From the NCBI GenBank assembly GCA_009379975.1, contig WHSS01000002.1:1-64000 (forward strand): 64,000 nucleotides of DNA, written 5' to 3'. Source of the stretch: Actinophytocola sp. Lineage in GTDB: Bacteria > Actinomycetota > Actinomycetes > Mycobacteriales > Pseudonocardiaceae. Numbering within the stretch: the first letter of the stretch is position 1; every line of letters begins with the position of its first letter. Below, piece by piece: positions 36,630 to 46,772 of this stretch. A program made the translations under genes and the position numbers. Below the pieces are notes generated by a model. That model was not told where the DNA came from. It made no database searches and saw nothing but the letters and a program-made list of their open reading frames with translations.

Positions 36630-38270
36630 TCACTTCTTCGGTGCGGGCTTGGCGACCTTCACAGTCTCCTGCCCGACCTTCTCGGCGTCCATGGCCGCTG
36701 CGTCCGCCTCGACCAGCGACTTGCCCTCAGCGGTCATGAACCCCTTCTTGAAGTCGTTGGCCGCGGCCACCACGCGCTCGGCGTTCTCGTCGCTCCACTT
36801 CCCGGTGTCCCGGACCTCCGCGAGAATGCCCTCGTGCTTGTGCCGGATGTGCTCCACGAGCTCGTTGTTGAACCGGCGGACGTCCTCGTTGGGCACCGTG
36901 TCGAAGTGACCGTTGGTGCCCAGGAACACCGTGACGACCTGCTCCTCGACCGCAACCGGCGAGTACTCGCGCTGTTTGAGCACCTCGTACAGGCGCGCTC
37001 CGCGCTCCAGCTGGGACTTGGACGCGGCGTCGAGGTCGGAAGCGAACGCGGCGAACGCCTCCAGCTCTCGGTACTGCGACAGGTCGATACGCAGCGAACC
37101 CGCAACCGTTTTCATGGCCTTGACCTGCGCGTCGCCACCGACACGCGACACCGAGATACCGACGTCGATGGCCGGGCGCTGGCCCGCGTTGAACAGGTCC
37201 GACTGGAAGAAGCACTGGCCGTCGGTGATCGAGATGACGTTGGTAGGGATATAGGCCGAAACGTCGTTCGCCTTGGTCTCGATGATCGGCAGCCCGGTCA
37301 GCGATCCGGCACCCAGCTCGTCCGACAGCTTCGCGCAACGCTCCAGCAGCCGTGAGTGCAAGTAGAAGACATCGCCGGGGAACGCCTCACGGCCCGGCGG
37401 GCGACGCAGCAGCAGCGAGATCGCACGGTAGGCCTCGGCCTGCTTGGTCAGGTCATCGAAGATGATCAGGACGTGCTTGCCCTGGTACATCCAGTGCTGG
37501 CCGATGGCCGAACCGGTGTAGGGGGCCAGCCACTTGAAGCCGGCGGAGTCCGACGCCGGGGCGGCGACGATGGTGGTGTAGTCCATCGCGCCGTGATCCT
37601 CGAGGGTCTTCTTGACCCCGGCGATGGTGGAGCCCTTCTGGCCGATCGCGACGTAGATGCAGCGGACCTGCTTCTGTGGGTCGCCGGAGGCCCAGTTTTC
37701 CTTCTGGTTGATGATCGTGTCCACGCAGACGGCGGTCTTACCGGTCTTGCGGTCCCCAATGATCAGCTGGCGCTGGCCGCGGCCGATCGGGGTCATCGCG
37801 TCGATGGCGGTGATACCGGTCTGCAGCGGCTCCGACACCGGCTGACGCTGCACGACGGACGCCGCCTGCACCTCCAGCGCGCGACGGCCTTCCGATGCGA
37901 TCTCGCCGAGGCCGTCGATCGGCTTACCCAGCGGGTCGACCACGCGACCGAGGTAGCCGTCGCCGATCGGCACCGACAGGATCTGGCCGGTCCGCTTGAC
38001 CTCCTGACCCTCCTCGACCGACTCGAAGTCACCGAGGATCGCGACACCGATGGATCGCGCGTCGAGGTTCAGTGCGACGCCGAGCACCCCGCCGGGGAAT
38101 TCCAGCAGCTCGTTGGCCATCGCCGAGGGAAGGCCCTCGACGTGCGCGATGCCGTCACCGGCGTCACTGACGACGCCGACCTCTTCCCGGCTCACGTCCG
38201 GTGAGTAACTCGAGACATAAGTCTCGATCGCACTGCGAATCTCATCCGAGGAGATCGTCAGCTCCGCCAT
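36630..38270 (-). CDS. atpA: ATP synthase alpha subunit
   Basis: [33 protein letters not shown]. Confidence 0.98.
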   Translation of the reverse strand: MAELTISSDEIRSAIETYVSSYSPDVSREEVGVVSDAGDGIAHVEGLPSAMANELLEFPGGVLGVALNLDARSIGVAILGDFESVEEGQEVKRTGQILSVPIGDGYLGRVVDPLGKPIDGLGEIASEGRRALEVQAASVVQRQPVSEPLQTGITAIDAMTPIGRGQRQLIIGDRKTGKTAVCVDTIINQKENWASGDPQKQVRCIYVAIGQKGSTIAGVKKTLEDHGAMDYTTIVAAPASDSAGFKWLAPYTGSAIGQHWMYQGKHVLIIFDDLTKQAEAYRAISLLLRRPPGREAFPGDVFYLHSRLLERCAKLSDELGAGSLTGLPIIETKANDVSAYIPTNVISITDGQCFFQSDLFNAGQRPAIDVGISVSRVGGDAQVKAMKTVAGSLRIDLSQYRELEAFAAFASDLDAASKSQLERGARLYEVLKQREYSPVAVEEQVVTVFLGTNGHFDTVPNEDVRRFNNELVEHIRHKHEGILAEVRDTGKWSDENAERVVAAANDFKKGFMTAEGKSLVEADAAAMDAEKVGQETVKVAKPAPKK

Positions 38271-38329
38271 GTCGTTCCCGCTCTCACTTCTCGTCTGCCA
38301 CTTGCAAAAGTAGTTGTGTGTTGGGCTGT

Positions 38330-39160
38330 TCAGCCGGCCAGCTGTCCGCGCAGCGCCATGATCCGGCCCGCCGAGCTACCGTCGATGACCTCGTCGCCGA
38401 CCTTGACCACGATGCCGCCGATGACGGAAGGCCTGACCTCGACGTGCAGCGCGATCGGCCTGCCGTAGATCCGGTTCAGCTTCTCGACGAGCGTGCCGCG
38501 CTGGTCTTCGCTCAGCGGGCCCGCCGTGACCACGTGCGCGACCGACCGTTCGCGACGCTTCGCGGCCAGTTCGGTGAGTGCGTCGAGCCCATGCTGCACG
38601 CCACGACCCCGTGTCCGGATCGCCGTCTGTTCCAGCAGCGTCTGCGTGACCGGGTTGATCTTGCCGCCGAACACCTGCTGTACCAGTGCCCGCTTGGCTT
38701 GCGCCGTTCCGGTCTGGTCGGAGAGGGCCTGCTCGAGCTCGGGGTCCTCGCCCAGAGCCCTTGCCACACCGAACAGCTCGCTCTCAACGGTGTCGAGGGC
38801 ACCGTCACGCTCGGCCGCGACCAGCAACGCGCTGGTCGCCAGGGTCCGAACTCCGTCGGCCAGCTCGCGCGGACTGGACCATCTGCTCGTGACGACGGTC
38901 TCCAGCACCCGCGCGGCGTGCTCACTCAGCTTGCCGCCGACCAGGTCCTGCAGGAGACCGTTGCGAGCCGTTTCGGACGCCGACGCGTCGGACAACGCCC
39001 GGCGCAGCCCGATCTCCGCGCTGAGCACCTCGGCGAAGGAGGACAGCTCCCCGCCGACCGCGGTGGGGTCGGCACCGGTGTCAGCGAGTACACCGTCGAG
39101 GCGGTGTTCGGCGTCTGCCAGGGCTTCCCGGCTCGCGGCGTGCATGGATGTGACTGACAT
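38330..39160 (-). CDS. atpH: ATP synthase delta subunit
   Basis: C-terminal [28 protein letters not shown]. Confidence 0.95.
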   Translation of the reverse strand: MSVTSMHAASREALADAEHRLDGVLADTGADPTAVGGELSSFAEVLSAEIGLRRALSDASASETARNGLLQDLVGGKLSEHAARVLETVVTSRWSSPRELADGVRTLATSALLVAAERDGALDTVESELFGVARALGEDPELEQALSDQTGTAQAKRALVQQVFGGKINPVTQTLLEQTAIRTRGRGVQHGLDALTELAAKRRERSVAHVVTAGPLSEDQRGTLVEKLNRIYGRPIALHVEVRPSVIGGIVVKVGDEVIDGSSAGRIMALRGQLAG

Positions 39161-39166
39161 CTGTCC

Positions 39167-39706
39167 CTAGTTCCTTGATCCTGCCGTGTCGAGCTCGGCC
39201 AGGAACCGGTCGACGGTGCCCCGGCGACGCGCATCGTCCTCGAGCGACTCGCCGACGATCCTGCTGGCCAGTTCGATCGAGTTGCGTCCGAGCTCGGACC
39301 GCAGCTCCGCGATGATCTGCGCCTTCCGGGCCTGCAGCCGTGCCTCGCCCGCGGCGACGATCCGCGCGGCCTCCGCCTCTGCCTCCGCCCTCAGCTCGGC
39401 GCGGATGTTCTCCGCCTCGAGCCGGGCATCGTCGCGAACCTTGGCCGCCTCTGTCCTCGCCTCACTCAGCTGCGCATTGTACTTCTGACGCGCCTGCTCG
39501 GCCTCGGCTTGCGCCTTCTCGGCCTTCTCGATCCCGCCCTCGATCTTCTCCACGCGCTCGGTGTAGAGCTTCTCGAATCTCGGCGTCACGTACTTCCAGA
39601 GCACGAACAGCAGCAGGCCGAACGCGATGAACCCGAGGATGATCTCGGAGACATGCGGCAGGACCGGGTTCGGCTCCTCGGCTTGGGCCAGCACGATTGC
39701 CCTCAT
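39167..39706 (-). CDS. atpF: ATP synthase b subunit
   Basis: N-terminal TM then long coiled coil EKAEKAQAEAEQARQKYNAQLSEARTEAAKVRDDARLEAENIRAE. Confidence 0.95.
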   Translation of the reverse strand: MRAIVLAQAEEPNPVLPHVSEIILGFIAFGLLLFVLWKYVTPRFEKLYTERVEKIEGGIEKAEKAQAEAEQARQKYNAQLSEARTEAAKVRDDARLEAENIRAELRAEAEAEAARIVAAGEARLQARKAQIIAELRSELGRNSIELASRIVGESLEDDARRRGTVDRFLAELDTAGSRN

Positions 39707-39730
39707 CTCGACTCCCTAAACGTTGATCGG

Positions 39731-39973
39731 CTAGCTGATGAAGTACAGAACCAGACCGATCAGGGCCAGCACCTCGACCAGGACGTAGCTGATCCAGGCG
39801 ATACCCATCAGCTTGCCCTGCGCCTCGGGCTGGCGAGCCGTGCCACTGATCACCGAGGACCAGATCAGACCGGCGCCGACACCACCACCGATGGCTGCCG
39901 TGCCGTAACCGATCGCTGCGATGCTCGGGCCGATCTCTTCGGCACCCTGCGCGAGGGTCAATAGGTTGCTCAC
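39731..39973 (-). CDS. atpE: ATP synthase c subunit
   Basis: GPSIAAIGYGTAAIGGGVGAGLIWSSVISGTARQPEAQGKLMGIAWISYVLVEVLALIGLVLYF. Confidence 0.95.
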   Translation of the reverse strand: MSNLLTLAQGAEEIGPSIAAIGYGTAAIGGGVGAGLIWSSVISGTARQPEAQGKLMGIAWISYVLVEVLALIGLVLYFIS

Positions 39974-40045
39974 TTGCGTATCCCTTCCAATCGGTCCGCC
40001 ACAGTGGCGGATCGTCATGCGTCTGATGTTCGTTCGGTAGTGCGG

Positions 40046-40918
40046 TTAGTGCTCCTCGGCCAAGGCCGCACCGATGTAGCTGGCCGAGAGCACCGCGAAG
40101 ACGTAAGCCTGGATGGCCATGACCAGGACTTCCAGGAAGGTGATCACGAGGGCGAACACCCACGAGAAGATCCCCGGGGCGATGAACCACCCGCTGGCCT
40201 CGACCACCAGGTACTCGCCACCCAAGATGAACACCAGCAGCAGGAGGTGGCCGGCCAGCATGGCGGCGAAGACACGCAGTGCCAGCGTGAGCGGGTTGGC
40301 GACGAACTTGGTGATGAACTCGATCGGCGTCAGTAGCAGGTACACCGGCCACGGCACGTTCGGCGGGAAGAGCTGGTTCTTCAGGTAGCCGCCGACACCG
40401 TGCTTGCGCATTCCGACGAAGTGGTAGACGGGGTAGACGACCAGCACCGACAGCGCCAGCGGGAAGCCGATGTGCGACAGCGACGGGAAGTAGATGACGG
40501 GGATGATCCCGAACAGGTTGTTCACCAAGATGAAGGAGAACAGCGCCAAGATCAGCGGCACGAACGGCCGGAACTCAGCCGACCCGATCTGCTCACGCGC
40601 GATGGTGTTGCGCCCCAGGTCGTAGAACGACTCGGCGATGAACTGGAACCGGTTGGGGACGATCTTCATCCGCCGCGTGGCGGTCAGGTAGAACACCGCG
40701 ACAATGATCGCCGCCACCACGACGAGGACCATGGCCTTGTTGAGGACCCAGATCTTGTCCGGGTCGGAGAACAGGAAGTCCTTGACTCCTGGCGCTTCGA
40801 ACTCGCCACCTTCAGCCAGTACCTGCAGGCCCAACTTCAGGGCTCCTTCCGGTTCTCCCGGGCCGGCGACTCTGACCGCCGGGGAATCGTCATGATCTGT
40901 CGTTAACGTACCTGACAC
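40046..40918 (-). CDS. atpB: ATP synthase a subunit
   Basis: PLTLALRVFAAMLAGHLLLLVFI; located first in atp operon. Confidence 0.95.
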   Translation of the reverse strand: MSGTLTTDHDDSPAVRVAGPGEPEGALKLGLQVLAEGGEFEAPGVKDFLFSDPDKIWVLNKAMVLVVVAAIIVAVFYLTATRRMKIVPNRFQFIAESFYDLGRNTIAREQIGSAEFRPFVPLILALFSFILVNNLFGIIPVIYFPSLSHIGFPLALSVLVVYPVYHFVGMRKHGVGGYLKNQLFPPNVPWPVYLLLTPIEFITKFVANPLTLALRVFAAMLAGHLLLLVFILGGEYLVVEASGWFIAPGIFSWVFALVITFLEVLVMAIQAYVFAVLSASYIGAALAEEH

Positions 40919-41022
40919 GGATCAGGCATACGCGGGCGGCGTGCTCCGAACCAGGAGTACGGAACCGCCCTCGCAGAGGACCCTATCAGCCTGTCTTACG
41001 GCCCATAGTACGGGCGTACTCT

Positions 41023-41484
41023 TTAAACGATGAGGGTAGGAATCGGGGTACGTTTGAAGGCCACGACCTCGGCGCCCGCCCAGACGAAGATCGTCGCCAG
41101 CATGGTGAGACCGAGCGACATCGTGTGCACGGATTCGATGTCGCGCAGCATGACCAGCACGACCAGCAGCGCGAGTAGCTTGAGCAGGTAACCGCCCATC
41201 GCCACCGCCATCACCACCTGCGCGGGCAGCCCGGCGGACCAACGCATCAGCACGATGGTCAGCAGTGACGACGCGAAGGCGACCACGCCGCCGATGAGCG
41301 CGCCGGACAGTCCGGCGGAGCCGACGGCGACCGTTGCGATGGCCGCGGCGACAGCGACCGCGAGCAACCCGGGAAGCAGAGCGGTGCGGAGCATCGCACG
41401 CGCGAGCTTGCGCACCGACTCCGCCTGCGGGTCCACGGCGTCGTCAGTCACTTGAGCACTCCTCTGTTCCGGGGTCTCATTCAT
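41023..41484 (-). CDS. AtpI-like membrane protein
   Basis: Multiple TM segments, upstream of atpB. Confidence 0.6.
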   Translation of the reverse strand: MNETPEQRSAQVTDDAVDPQAESVRKLARAMLRTALLPGLLAVAVAAAIATVAVGSAGLSGALIGGVVAFASSLLTIVLMRWSAGLPAQVVMAVAMGGYLLKLLALLVVLVMLRDIESVHTMSLGLTMLATIFVWAGAEVVAFKRTPIPTLIV

Positions 41485-41489
41485 AGGTC

Positions 41490-41649
41490 GGGCTATTCAC
41501 TTCTTCCCCTGTCACCCGATCTTGCCTCCTCACCTGCAGTCAGTCGTCGCGAACCCCCCTCCCGTCGCCCGACCACCGCCCCTCATCGAGGCACTGCGCG
41601 CCGCAGCGGCTTCGGGCGGCGGCCCCGCCGACTCACTTGTGAATAGCCC
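41490..41649. repeat. Inverted-repeat element with GGGCTATTCAC/GTGAATAGCCC termini (copy A)
   Basis: Perfect 11-bp terminal inverted repeat, 160 bp, intergenic. Confidence 0.75.
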
Positions 41650-42790
41650 TCCGGGATTTCAGTCTAGGCACGGCGGAAATCAGCACCGCCAGCAGCAGAC
41701 CGACCAGCAGGATCCAGATCACCGCGCCGATGTCGAACAACGTCAGCGAGACGGTGCCGAACGCGAGCAGCCCCACCCACATGTACATCAGGAGCACCAC
41801 GCGCCGCTGCGAGTGGCCGATCTCGAGCAGCCGGTGATGCAGGTGCATCTTGTCCGCCGCGAACGGGCTCTCGCCCCGGCGGGTGCGCCGGATGACGGCC
41901 AGCAGCAGGTCGAGCAGCGGCAGGAACAGCACGCCGGCGACGACGATCAGTGGCGACATCAACGCGATGATGTTGGTGGTGTTGTACTGCGTATAGGACA
42001 GCCGCCCCGATGCCGAGATGATCGCGGCGGCGAGCATCAGCCCGATGAACATCGAGCCGGAGTCGCCCATGAACAACCTGGCGGGCTGGAAGTTGTGCGG
42101 CAGGAACCCGAGACACGCGCCGGCCAGCGTGGCGGCGATGAGCGCCGGCGGGTAGGTCGCGACATCGCCGCCCGACGAGGACAGCAGACCGAGCGAGAAC
42201 GCGCAGATTGCCGAGGCCGCGATGAGCCCGATCCCCGCCGCGAGGCCGTCGAGGCCATCGACGAAGTTCATCGCGTTGACCATGGTGACTACCAGCAACA
42301 CCACCAGCAGGCCGCCCTGGTTCTGGTCGAGCTGCAACAACGTGCCCGGTTCGCCGTCGGTGCCACCCCATGGCACCCAGAAGGTGTTCCACTGCACGCC
42401 GAAGAGCACCAGCACGCCCGCGCAGGTGATCTGGCCCGCGAGCTTGGTCCACGCGTCGAGGTCGAACCGGTCGTCCAGCGCGCCGATGAGCACGATCACG
42501 CCGCCACCGACGAGTACCCCGATCGGATCAAGTGAGAATTCGAACGCCGCGCGCAGCACGGGCAGCTGATGCGCGAGGAACATGCCGCCGAGCACGCCGA
42601 AGTACATCGCGACACCGCCCATGTAGGGCACGGGCTTCGCGTGCACGTCGCGGGCCCGGGGCACGGCCATCGCGCCCACGCTGATCGCGAATCGCCGAGC
42701 GAGGCCGGTCAGCAGGAACGTCAGGGCGGCGGCGGTGAGGCCTACCAGGACGTATTCGCGGATCGGCAGGCCCACTGCGACGGTTTGCAC
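41633..42790 (-). CDS. wecA: WecA/MraY-family undecaprenyl/decaprenyl-phosphate GlcNAc-1-phosphate transferase
   Basis: RDVHAKPVPYMGGVAMYFG; NAMNFVDGLDGLAAG; FMGDSGSMFIG; HLHHRLLEIGHSQRRVVL; start uncertain. Confidence 0.88.
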   Translation of the reverse strand: MQTVAVGLPIREYVLVGLTAAALTFLLTGLARRFAISVGAMAVPRARDVHAKPVPYMGGVAMYFGVLGGMFLAHQLPVLRAAFEFSLDPIGVLVGGGVIVLIGALDDRFDLDAWTKLAGQITCAGVLVLFGVQWNTFWVPWGGTDGEPGTLLQLDQNQGGLLVVLLVVTMVNAMNFVDGLDGLAAGIGLIAASAICAFSLGLLSSSGGDVATYPPALIAATLAGACLGFLPHNFQPARLFMGDSGSMFIGLMLAAAIISASGRLSYTQYNTTNIIALMSPLIVVAGVLFLPLLDLLLAVIRRTRRGESPFAADKMHLHHRLLEIGHSQRRVVLLMYMWVGLLAFGTVSLTLFDIGAVIWILLVGLLLAVLISAVPRLKSRRAIHK

Positions 42791-42848
42791 GGCGTATCCG
42801 CTCAGCCGACAGTGCTCATCGATGATTCCGGACCGCTCGATGCCGCTG

Positions 42849-43574
42849 TCACACTGAATCACTCCCCTTACGGCTTTGACCACTCGGGCGGACCTCCGGC
42901 CCACCCTCACTAGGCCAAGTCGAGCGGCCGACTGCCTCGACGGGGCTCCCCAGCACTTCGGCCACCGCCGCGACGCTCACCGCGCCCTCCCGCAGCACCA
43001 GCGGGCTGCTGCCGGTCATGTCAACGATGGTCGACGGCACGGCCGCGCCGCTGGGGCCGCCGTCGAGGTAGATCCCCACGTCGTCACCGAACTGGTCGCG
43101 GGCCTCGGCGGCCGTGGTCGCGGGCGGGCGGCCGGAGCGGTTGGCGCTCGAGACCGCCATGGGCCCGACCTCACGTAGTAGTTCGAGCGCGACCGGATGC
43201 AGCGGCATGCGGATCATCACCGTGCCCTTGGTGTTTCCCAGGTCCCAAGACAGGCTCGGGGCATGATGCAGCACCAGTGACAGGTCACCTGGCCAGAACG
43301 CCTCGATGAGGGTGCGCGCGGAGCGCGGCACGCTCAGCACCAGGCCATCCACTGTGGACCAGGAGCCGACGAGCACACCCACCGGCATGTCGGGCCCCCG
43401 GCGCTTGGTGCTCAGCAACGAACGCACCGCGCCGCCGTCGAAGGCATCACAGCCGAGGCCGTAGACGGTATCGGTCGGCAACACCACGAGCCTGCCAGAA
43501 CGCACCGCGGCAGCTGCCGCCCGAAGACCGTCGGCGCGGGAGGTTCGCAGGCTGCAGTCGTACACCTGGCTCAT
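42849..43574 (-). CDS. L-threonylcarbamoyladenylate synthase
   Basis: VVLPTDTVYGLGCDAF; KRRGPDMPVGVLV; AVSSANRSGRPPATTA. Confidence 0.92.
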   Translation of the reverse strand: MSQVYDCSLRTSRADGLRAAAAAVRSGRLVVLPTDTVYGLGCDAFDGGAVRSLLSTKRRGPDMPVGVLVGSWSTVDGLVLSVPRSARTLIEAFWPGDLSLVLHHAPSLSWDLGNTKGTVMIRMPLHPVALELLREVGPMAVSSANRSGRPPATTAAEARDQFGDDVGIYLDGGPSGAAVPSTIVDMTGSSPLVLREGAVSVAAVAEVLGSPVEAVGRSTWPSEGGPEVRPSGQSRKGSDSV

Positions 43575-43669
43575 GGACCCGACTCTAGTCGTGGGCTCCC
43601 GAGCAGTTCGCGCGAGGACCGCGACGCAACTCACGCAACCGCTCGGCACCTCCCGGCGTTGAGAGAAAC

Positions 43670-43850
43670 GTGGCGGATCGTGACATCGAAGTCGTGGTGA
43701 TCGGCGGCGGCCAGGCAGGCTTGTCCGCCGGGTATTTCCTGCGCCGTTCGGGGTTCGTGCCCGAGCGCGACTACGTGCTGCTCGATCATTCGCCATCGCC
43801 GGGTGGGGCCTGGCAGTTCCGGTGGCCCGCGCTGCGGCTCTCGCCGCAGG
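43670..43850 (+). pseudogene. Flavin-containing monooxygenase N-terminal remnant
   Basis: DIEVVVIGGGQAGLSAGYFLRRSGFVPERDYVLLDHSPSPGGAWQFRWPALRL then loss of family resemblance. Confidence 0.7.
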
Positions 43851-44118
43851 ACGGATCCGGCGCGACAGCCGCGCTTGACGGTGGGACGCGGGTGCACGTG
43901 CTCGCGGTACGCGAGGGCGAGCGCGGCAGGCTCGCGGTTGGTCCGCCCGCTGACCGGCAGCTGGGATCGGCCGTCGTCGGTGCCGGTTGAGCGAGTGTGA
44001 CGTTGAGACGATAGGTCGGGCCGAGTGTCACGTTCACTCAACGGACGAGGTGCGACACCCACCCCAGTGCCCCCATTTTCATCACAGCTCGGACGGCACG
44101 CCAAGCCACTGATGACTT

Positions 44119-44155
44119 GGGTGCATATACGGCACCGACGGGGCCCTTCGGCTCG
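44119..44155. repeat. GGTGCnTATACGGCACC-family repeat
   Basis: cttgggtgcatatacggcaccgacggggcccttcggctcg, just after prmC stop. Confidence 0.65.
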
Positions 44156-44158
44156 CGG

Positions 44159-45022
44159 CTAGCCTCGCCGGGCGGTGGCGAAGCGGGGGCGGCCTGCCAG
44201 GTCGGGATGGTCCTCGACCCTGCTGAGGACCCGGCGGGCGGAGAGCAGCGCGGGCACCGACTCGCCGTGGGTGTCGTCGTGCTCGATCGCCACTCCCCCG
44301 TCGACCACCAGTAGCCGCGCCGCGATCGAGATCGTCGCCCGGATGACGGCCAGCCCGTTGTCCTCGGCGAAGACGGCCTGCGCGGGGTCGTGATCGGCGA
44401 CCTCGGGCGGCACCTGCGTCGTCTTCGGCACGTACGGCGGGTTGCACAGGACGAGGTCGACCATGCCGTCCAACTCGGCCAGCAGCCTGCCGTCGGTGAT
44501 ATCACCGGAGTACAGCGTGATCGGCGTGTCCCCCGCTGCCGTACGGGTATCGGCGTTGCGGCGGGCCCATGCCAGCGCGGACGGGTCGTTGTCCACGGCG
44601 TAGACTTTCGCGTCGGGGCGGGCGTTGGCTACGGCCAGCGCGAGTACCGCGGAGCCGGTGCACAGGTCGACGACGACCGGAGCGGTGCGGCCTTCCAGCA
44701 GCGTGAGCCCCCACTCCAGCAGCAGCTCTGTCTCCGGCCGCGGCACGAACACCCCGGAGCCGACCTCGACGGTGATCCCGCCCATGGCCGTCGTGCCCGT
44801 GATGTGCTGCAGCGGGATCCGCTTCGCGCGCTGGGCGACCAGCTCCCGCAGCGCGTCGATGACGGGCGGGTCGACGAGCGGCACCATCGGCAGCCGTCCC
44901 CGCTCTACGCCAAGGACATGGGCGGCCAGGGTCTCCGCGTCGGCACGCGCGCTGGCAACACCCGCCTCGTCGAGGATCCGGGCGGCCTCACCGATGGCCA
45001 GCCGCAGTGGTTGTCGCCTCAC
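44159..45022 (-). CDS. prmC: Peptide chain release factor N5-glutamine methyltransferase
   Basis: VVDLCTGSAVLALAVANARPDAKVYAVDND; LVLCNPPYVP. Confidence 0.93.
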   Translation of the reverse strand: MRRQPLRLAIGEAARILDEAGVASARADAETLAAHVLGVERGRLPMVPLVDPPVIDALRELVAQRAKRIPLQHITGTTAMGGITVEVGSGVFVPRPETELLLEWGLTLLEGRTAPVVVDLCTGSAVLALAVANARPDAKVYAVDNDPSALAWARRNADTRTAAGDTPITLYSGDITDGRLLAELDGMVDLVLCNPPYVPKTTQVPPEVADHDPAQAVFAEDNGLAVIRATISIAARLLVVDGGVAIEHDDTHGESVPALLSARRVLSRVEDHPDLAGRPRFATARRG

Positions 45023-45107
45023 AGTGCACAAGCCTGACACACAACGGCACGCCAGCCACGATCGCGTGGTCGGCGAGTCGCGCGCGGGGGGCGCAAGCGA
45101 GCGGCAC

Positions 45108-45160
45108 CAAGGTGCCGTTGGGTGCGTATACGGCACCGAAGGGGACCTTGGGCTCGCCCG
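45108..45160. repeat. GGTGCnTATACGGCACC-family repeat between prfA and prmC
   Basis: caccaaggtgccgttgggtgcgtatacggcaccgaaggggaccttgggctcg. Confidence 0.7.
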
Positions 45161-45176
45161 CCAGCACCACGACGGC

Positions 45177-46247
45177 TCAGCTTTGCTGCGCGGCGAGCCG
45201 TTCCTCTTTGTCGGCGGCGGCGAGCGCGTCGAGCACGCCCGTGAGCTCACCGTCCAGCACCTGGTCGAGGTTGTACGCCTTGTAGTTGACACGGTGATCG
45301 GAGATGCGGTTCTCCGGGTAGTTGTAGGTGCGGATCCGCTCGGACCGGTCCACCGTGCGCACCTGCGAGCGGCGGGCATCGGCGGCCTTCGCGGCGGCGG
45401 CTTCCTCGGCGGCCAGCTGCAGCCGGGCCTGCAACACCTGCATGGCCCGGGCGCGGTTCTGGATCTGCGACTTCTCGTTCTGGCAGGACACCACGATGCC
45501 GGTGGGCAGGTGGGTGATGCGGACGGCGGAGTCGGTCGTGTTCACGCTCTGCCCGCCAGGCCCCGATGACCGGTACACGTCGATACGCAGGTCGTTCGGG
45601 TCGACGTCGACCTCGACCTCCTCCGGCTCCGGGTAGATCAGCACGCCCGCCGCCGAGGTGTGGATGCGGCCCTGCGACTCGGTGGCGGGCACCCGCTGCA
45701 CCCGGTGCACCCCACCCTCGAACTTCAGCCTGGCCCAGACGCCTTCCGGCCCATCGGGCTTGCCCTTGATCGAGACCGTGACGTCCTTGTACCCGCCGAG
45801 GTCGGACTCGGTGGAACCGAGCACGACGGCCTTCCAGCCGTGCTGCTCGGAATAGCGCAGGTACATTCGCAGCAGGTCGGCGGCGAACAGCGCCGACTCT
45901 TCGCCGCCCTCGCCGGACTTGATCTCCATGACGACGTCGGCGGCGTCGTACGAATCTCGCGGCAGCAGCTGCTCGGTCAGCTTCGCCTCTAGGACCGGGA
46001 TGCGCTGAGCGATCTCCTCGGCCTCTTCGGCGAACGCGGGGTCCTCGGAAGCGAGCTCACGGGCGGCGGTGAGGTCCTCGCGCGCGCGCTCGAGTTCTTC
46101 GATGGTCTTGACCACCGGCGCCAGTTCGGCGTAGCGGCGGCCCAGCTTGCGCGCACGGTCGGCTTCGGCGTGCACCGCGGGGTCGGAGAGCTGCGTCTGC
46201 AGCTCGGCATGCTCGGCGAGCACACCCTGAAGGGAGCTCGATTCCAC
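45177..46247 (-). CDS. prfA: Peptide chain release factor 1
   Basis: GGQ motif in [35 protein letters not shown]. Confidence 0.96.
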   Translation of the reverse strand: MESSSLQGVLAEHAELQTQLSDPAVHAEADRARKLGRRYAELAPVVKTIEELERAREDLTAARELASEDPAFAEEAEEIAQRIPVLEAKLTEQLLPRDSYDAADVVMEIKSGEGGEESALFAADLLRMYLRYSEQHGWKAVVLGSTESDLGGYKDVTVSIKGKPDGPEGVWARLKFEGGVHRVQRVPATESQGRIHTSAAGVLIYPEPEEVEVDVDPNDLRIDVYRSSGPGGQSVNTTDSAVRITHLPTGIVVSCQNEKSQIQNRARAMQVLQARLQLAAEEAAAAKAADARRSQVRTVDRSERIRTYNYPENRISDHRVNYKAYNLDQVLDGELTGVLDALAAADKEERLAAQQS

Positions 46248-46287
46248 TGGTGACCTTTCCCGCGCGCGATGTAGCTCTAACAATGAA

Positions 46288-46329
46288 ACGACGCCCGCAC
46301 CCCGCACGAACGGCGGGTACGGGCGTCGT
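46288..46329 (-). terminator. Terminator-like hairpin downstream of rpmE
   Basis: acgacgcccg...cgggcgtcgt perfect 10-bp stem immediately 3' of rpmE. Confidence 0.65.
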
Positions 46330-46337
46330 CGGTAAAG

Positions 46338-46550
46338 CTACTTCTTGCGCTTGCCGTAGCGCGCCTCGAAGCGCGCGACCCGGCCACCGGTGTCCAGGAT
46401 CTTCTGCTTGCCCGTGTAGAACGGGTGGCAGTTGGAGCAGACCTCGACGTGGATGTGACCGGAAGTCTTGGTGCTGCGGGTGGTGAAGGCATTGCCGCAG
46501 CTGCACACCACCTCAGTGGTGACGTACTCGGGGTGGATACCGCTCTTCAT
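46338..46550 (-). CDS. rpmE: 50S ribosomal protein L31 (zinc-binding form)
   Basis: [27 protein letters not shown]...[24 protein letters not shown]. Confidence 0.96.
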   Translation of the reverse strand: MKSGIHPEYVTTEVVCSCGNAFTTRSTKTSGHIHVEVCSNCHPFYTGKQKILDTGGRVARFEARYGKRKK

Positions 46551-46715
46551 GGTTGCCTCTCTTGTCGCCTCACGCACCGGGTCCCCGAAACCGCATCGGA
46601 TGCGGACCGCCGCATACCTTGGGGTGAACCGGCACTGGACTCGACATTCAATTCTGCCAGACGCGCCGCGAGCACTCGCGGCCGCGCCAGGTTTGGGACG
46701 GAGATCACCGGCCTG

Positions 46716-46761
46716 GTCGTGAGTGGTTAGGAGTGCTCGCGCAGCGCAAACCACTCACGAC
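46716..46761. repeat. Dispersed inverted repeat GTCGTGAGTGGTT...AACCACTCACGAC
   Basis: gtcgtgagtggttaggagtgctcgcgcagcgcaaaccactcacgac, just downstream of rho. Confidence 0.8.
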
Positions 46762-46772
46762 CTCGGCCGGAA

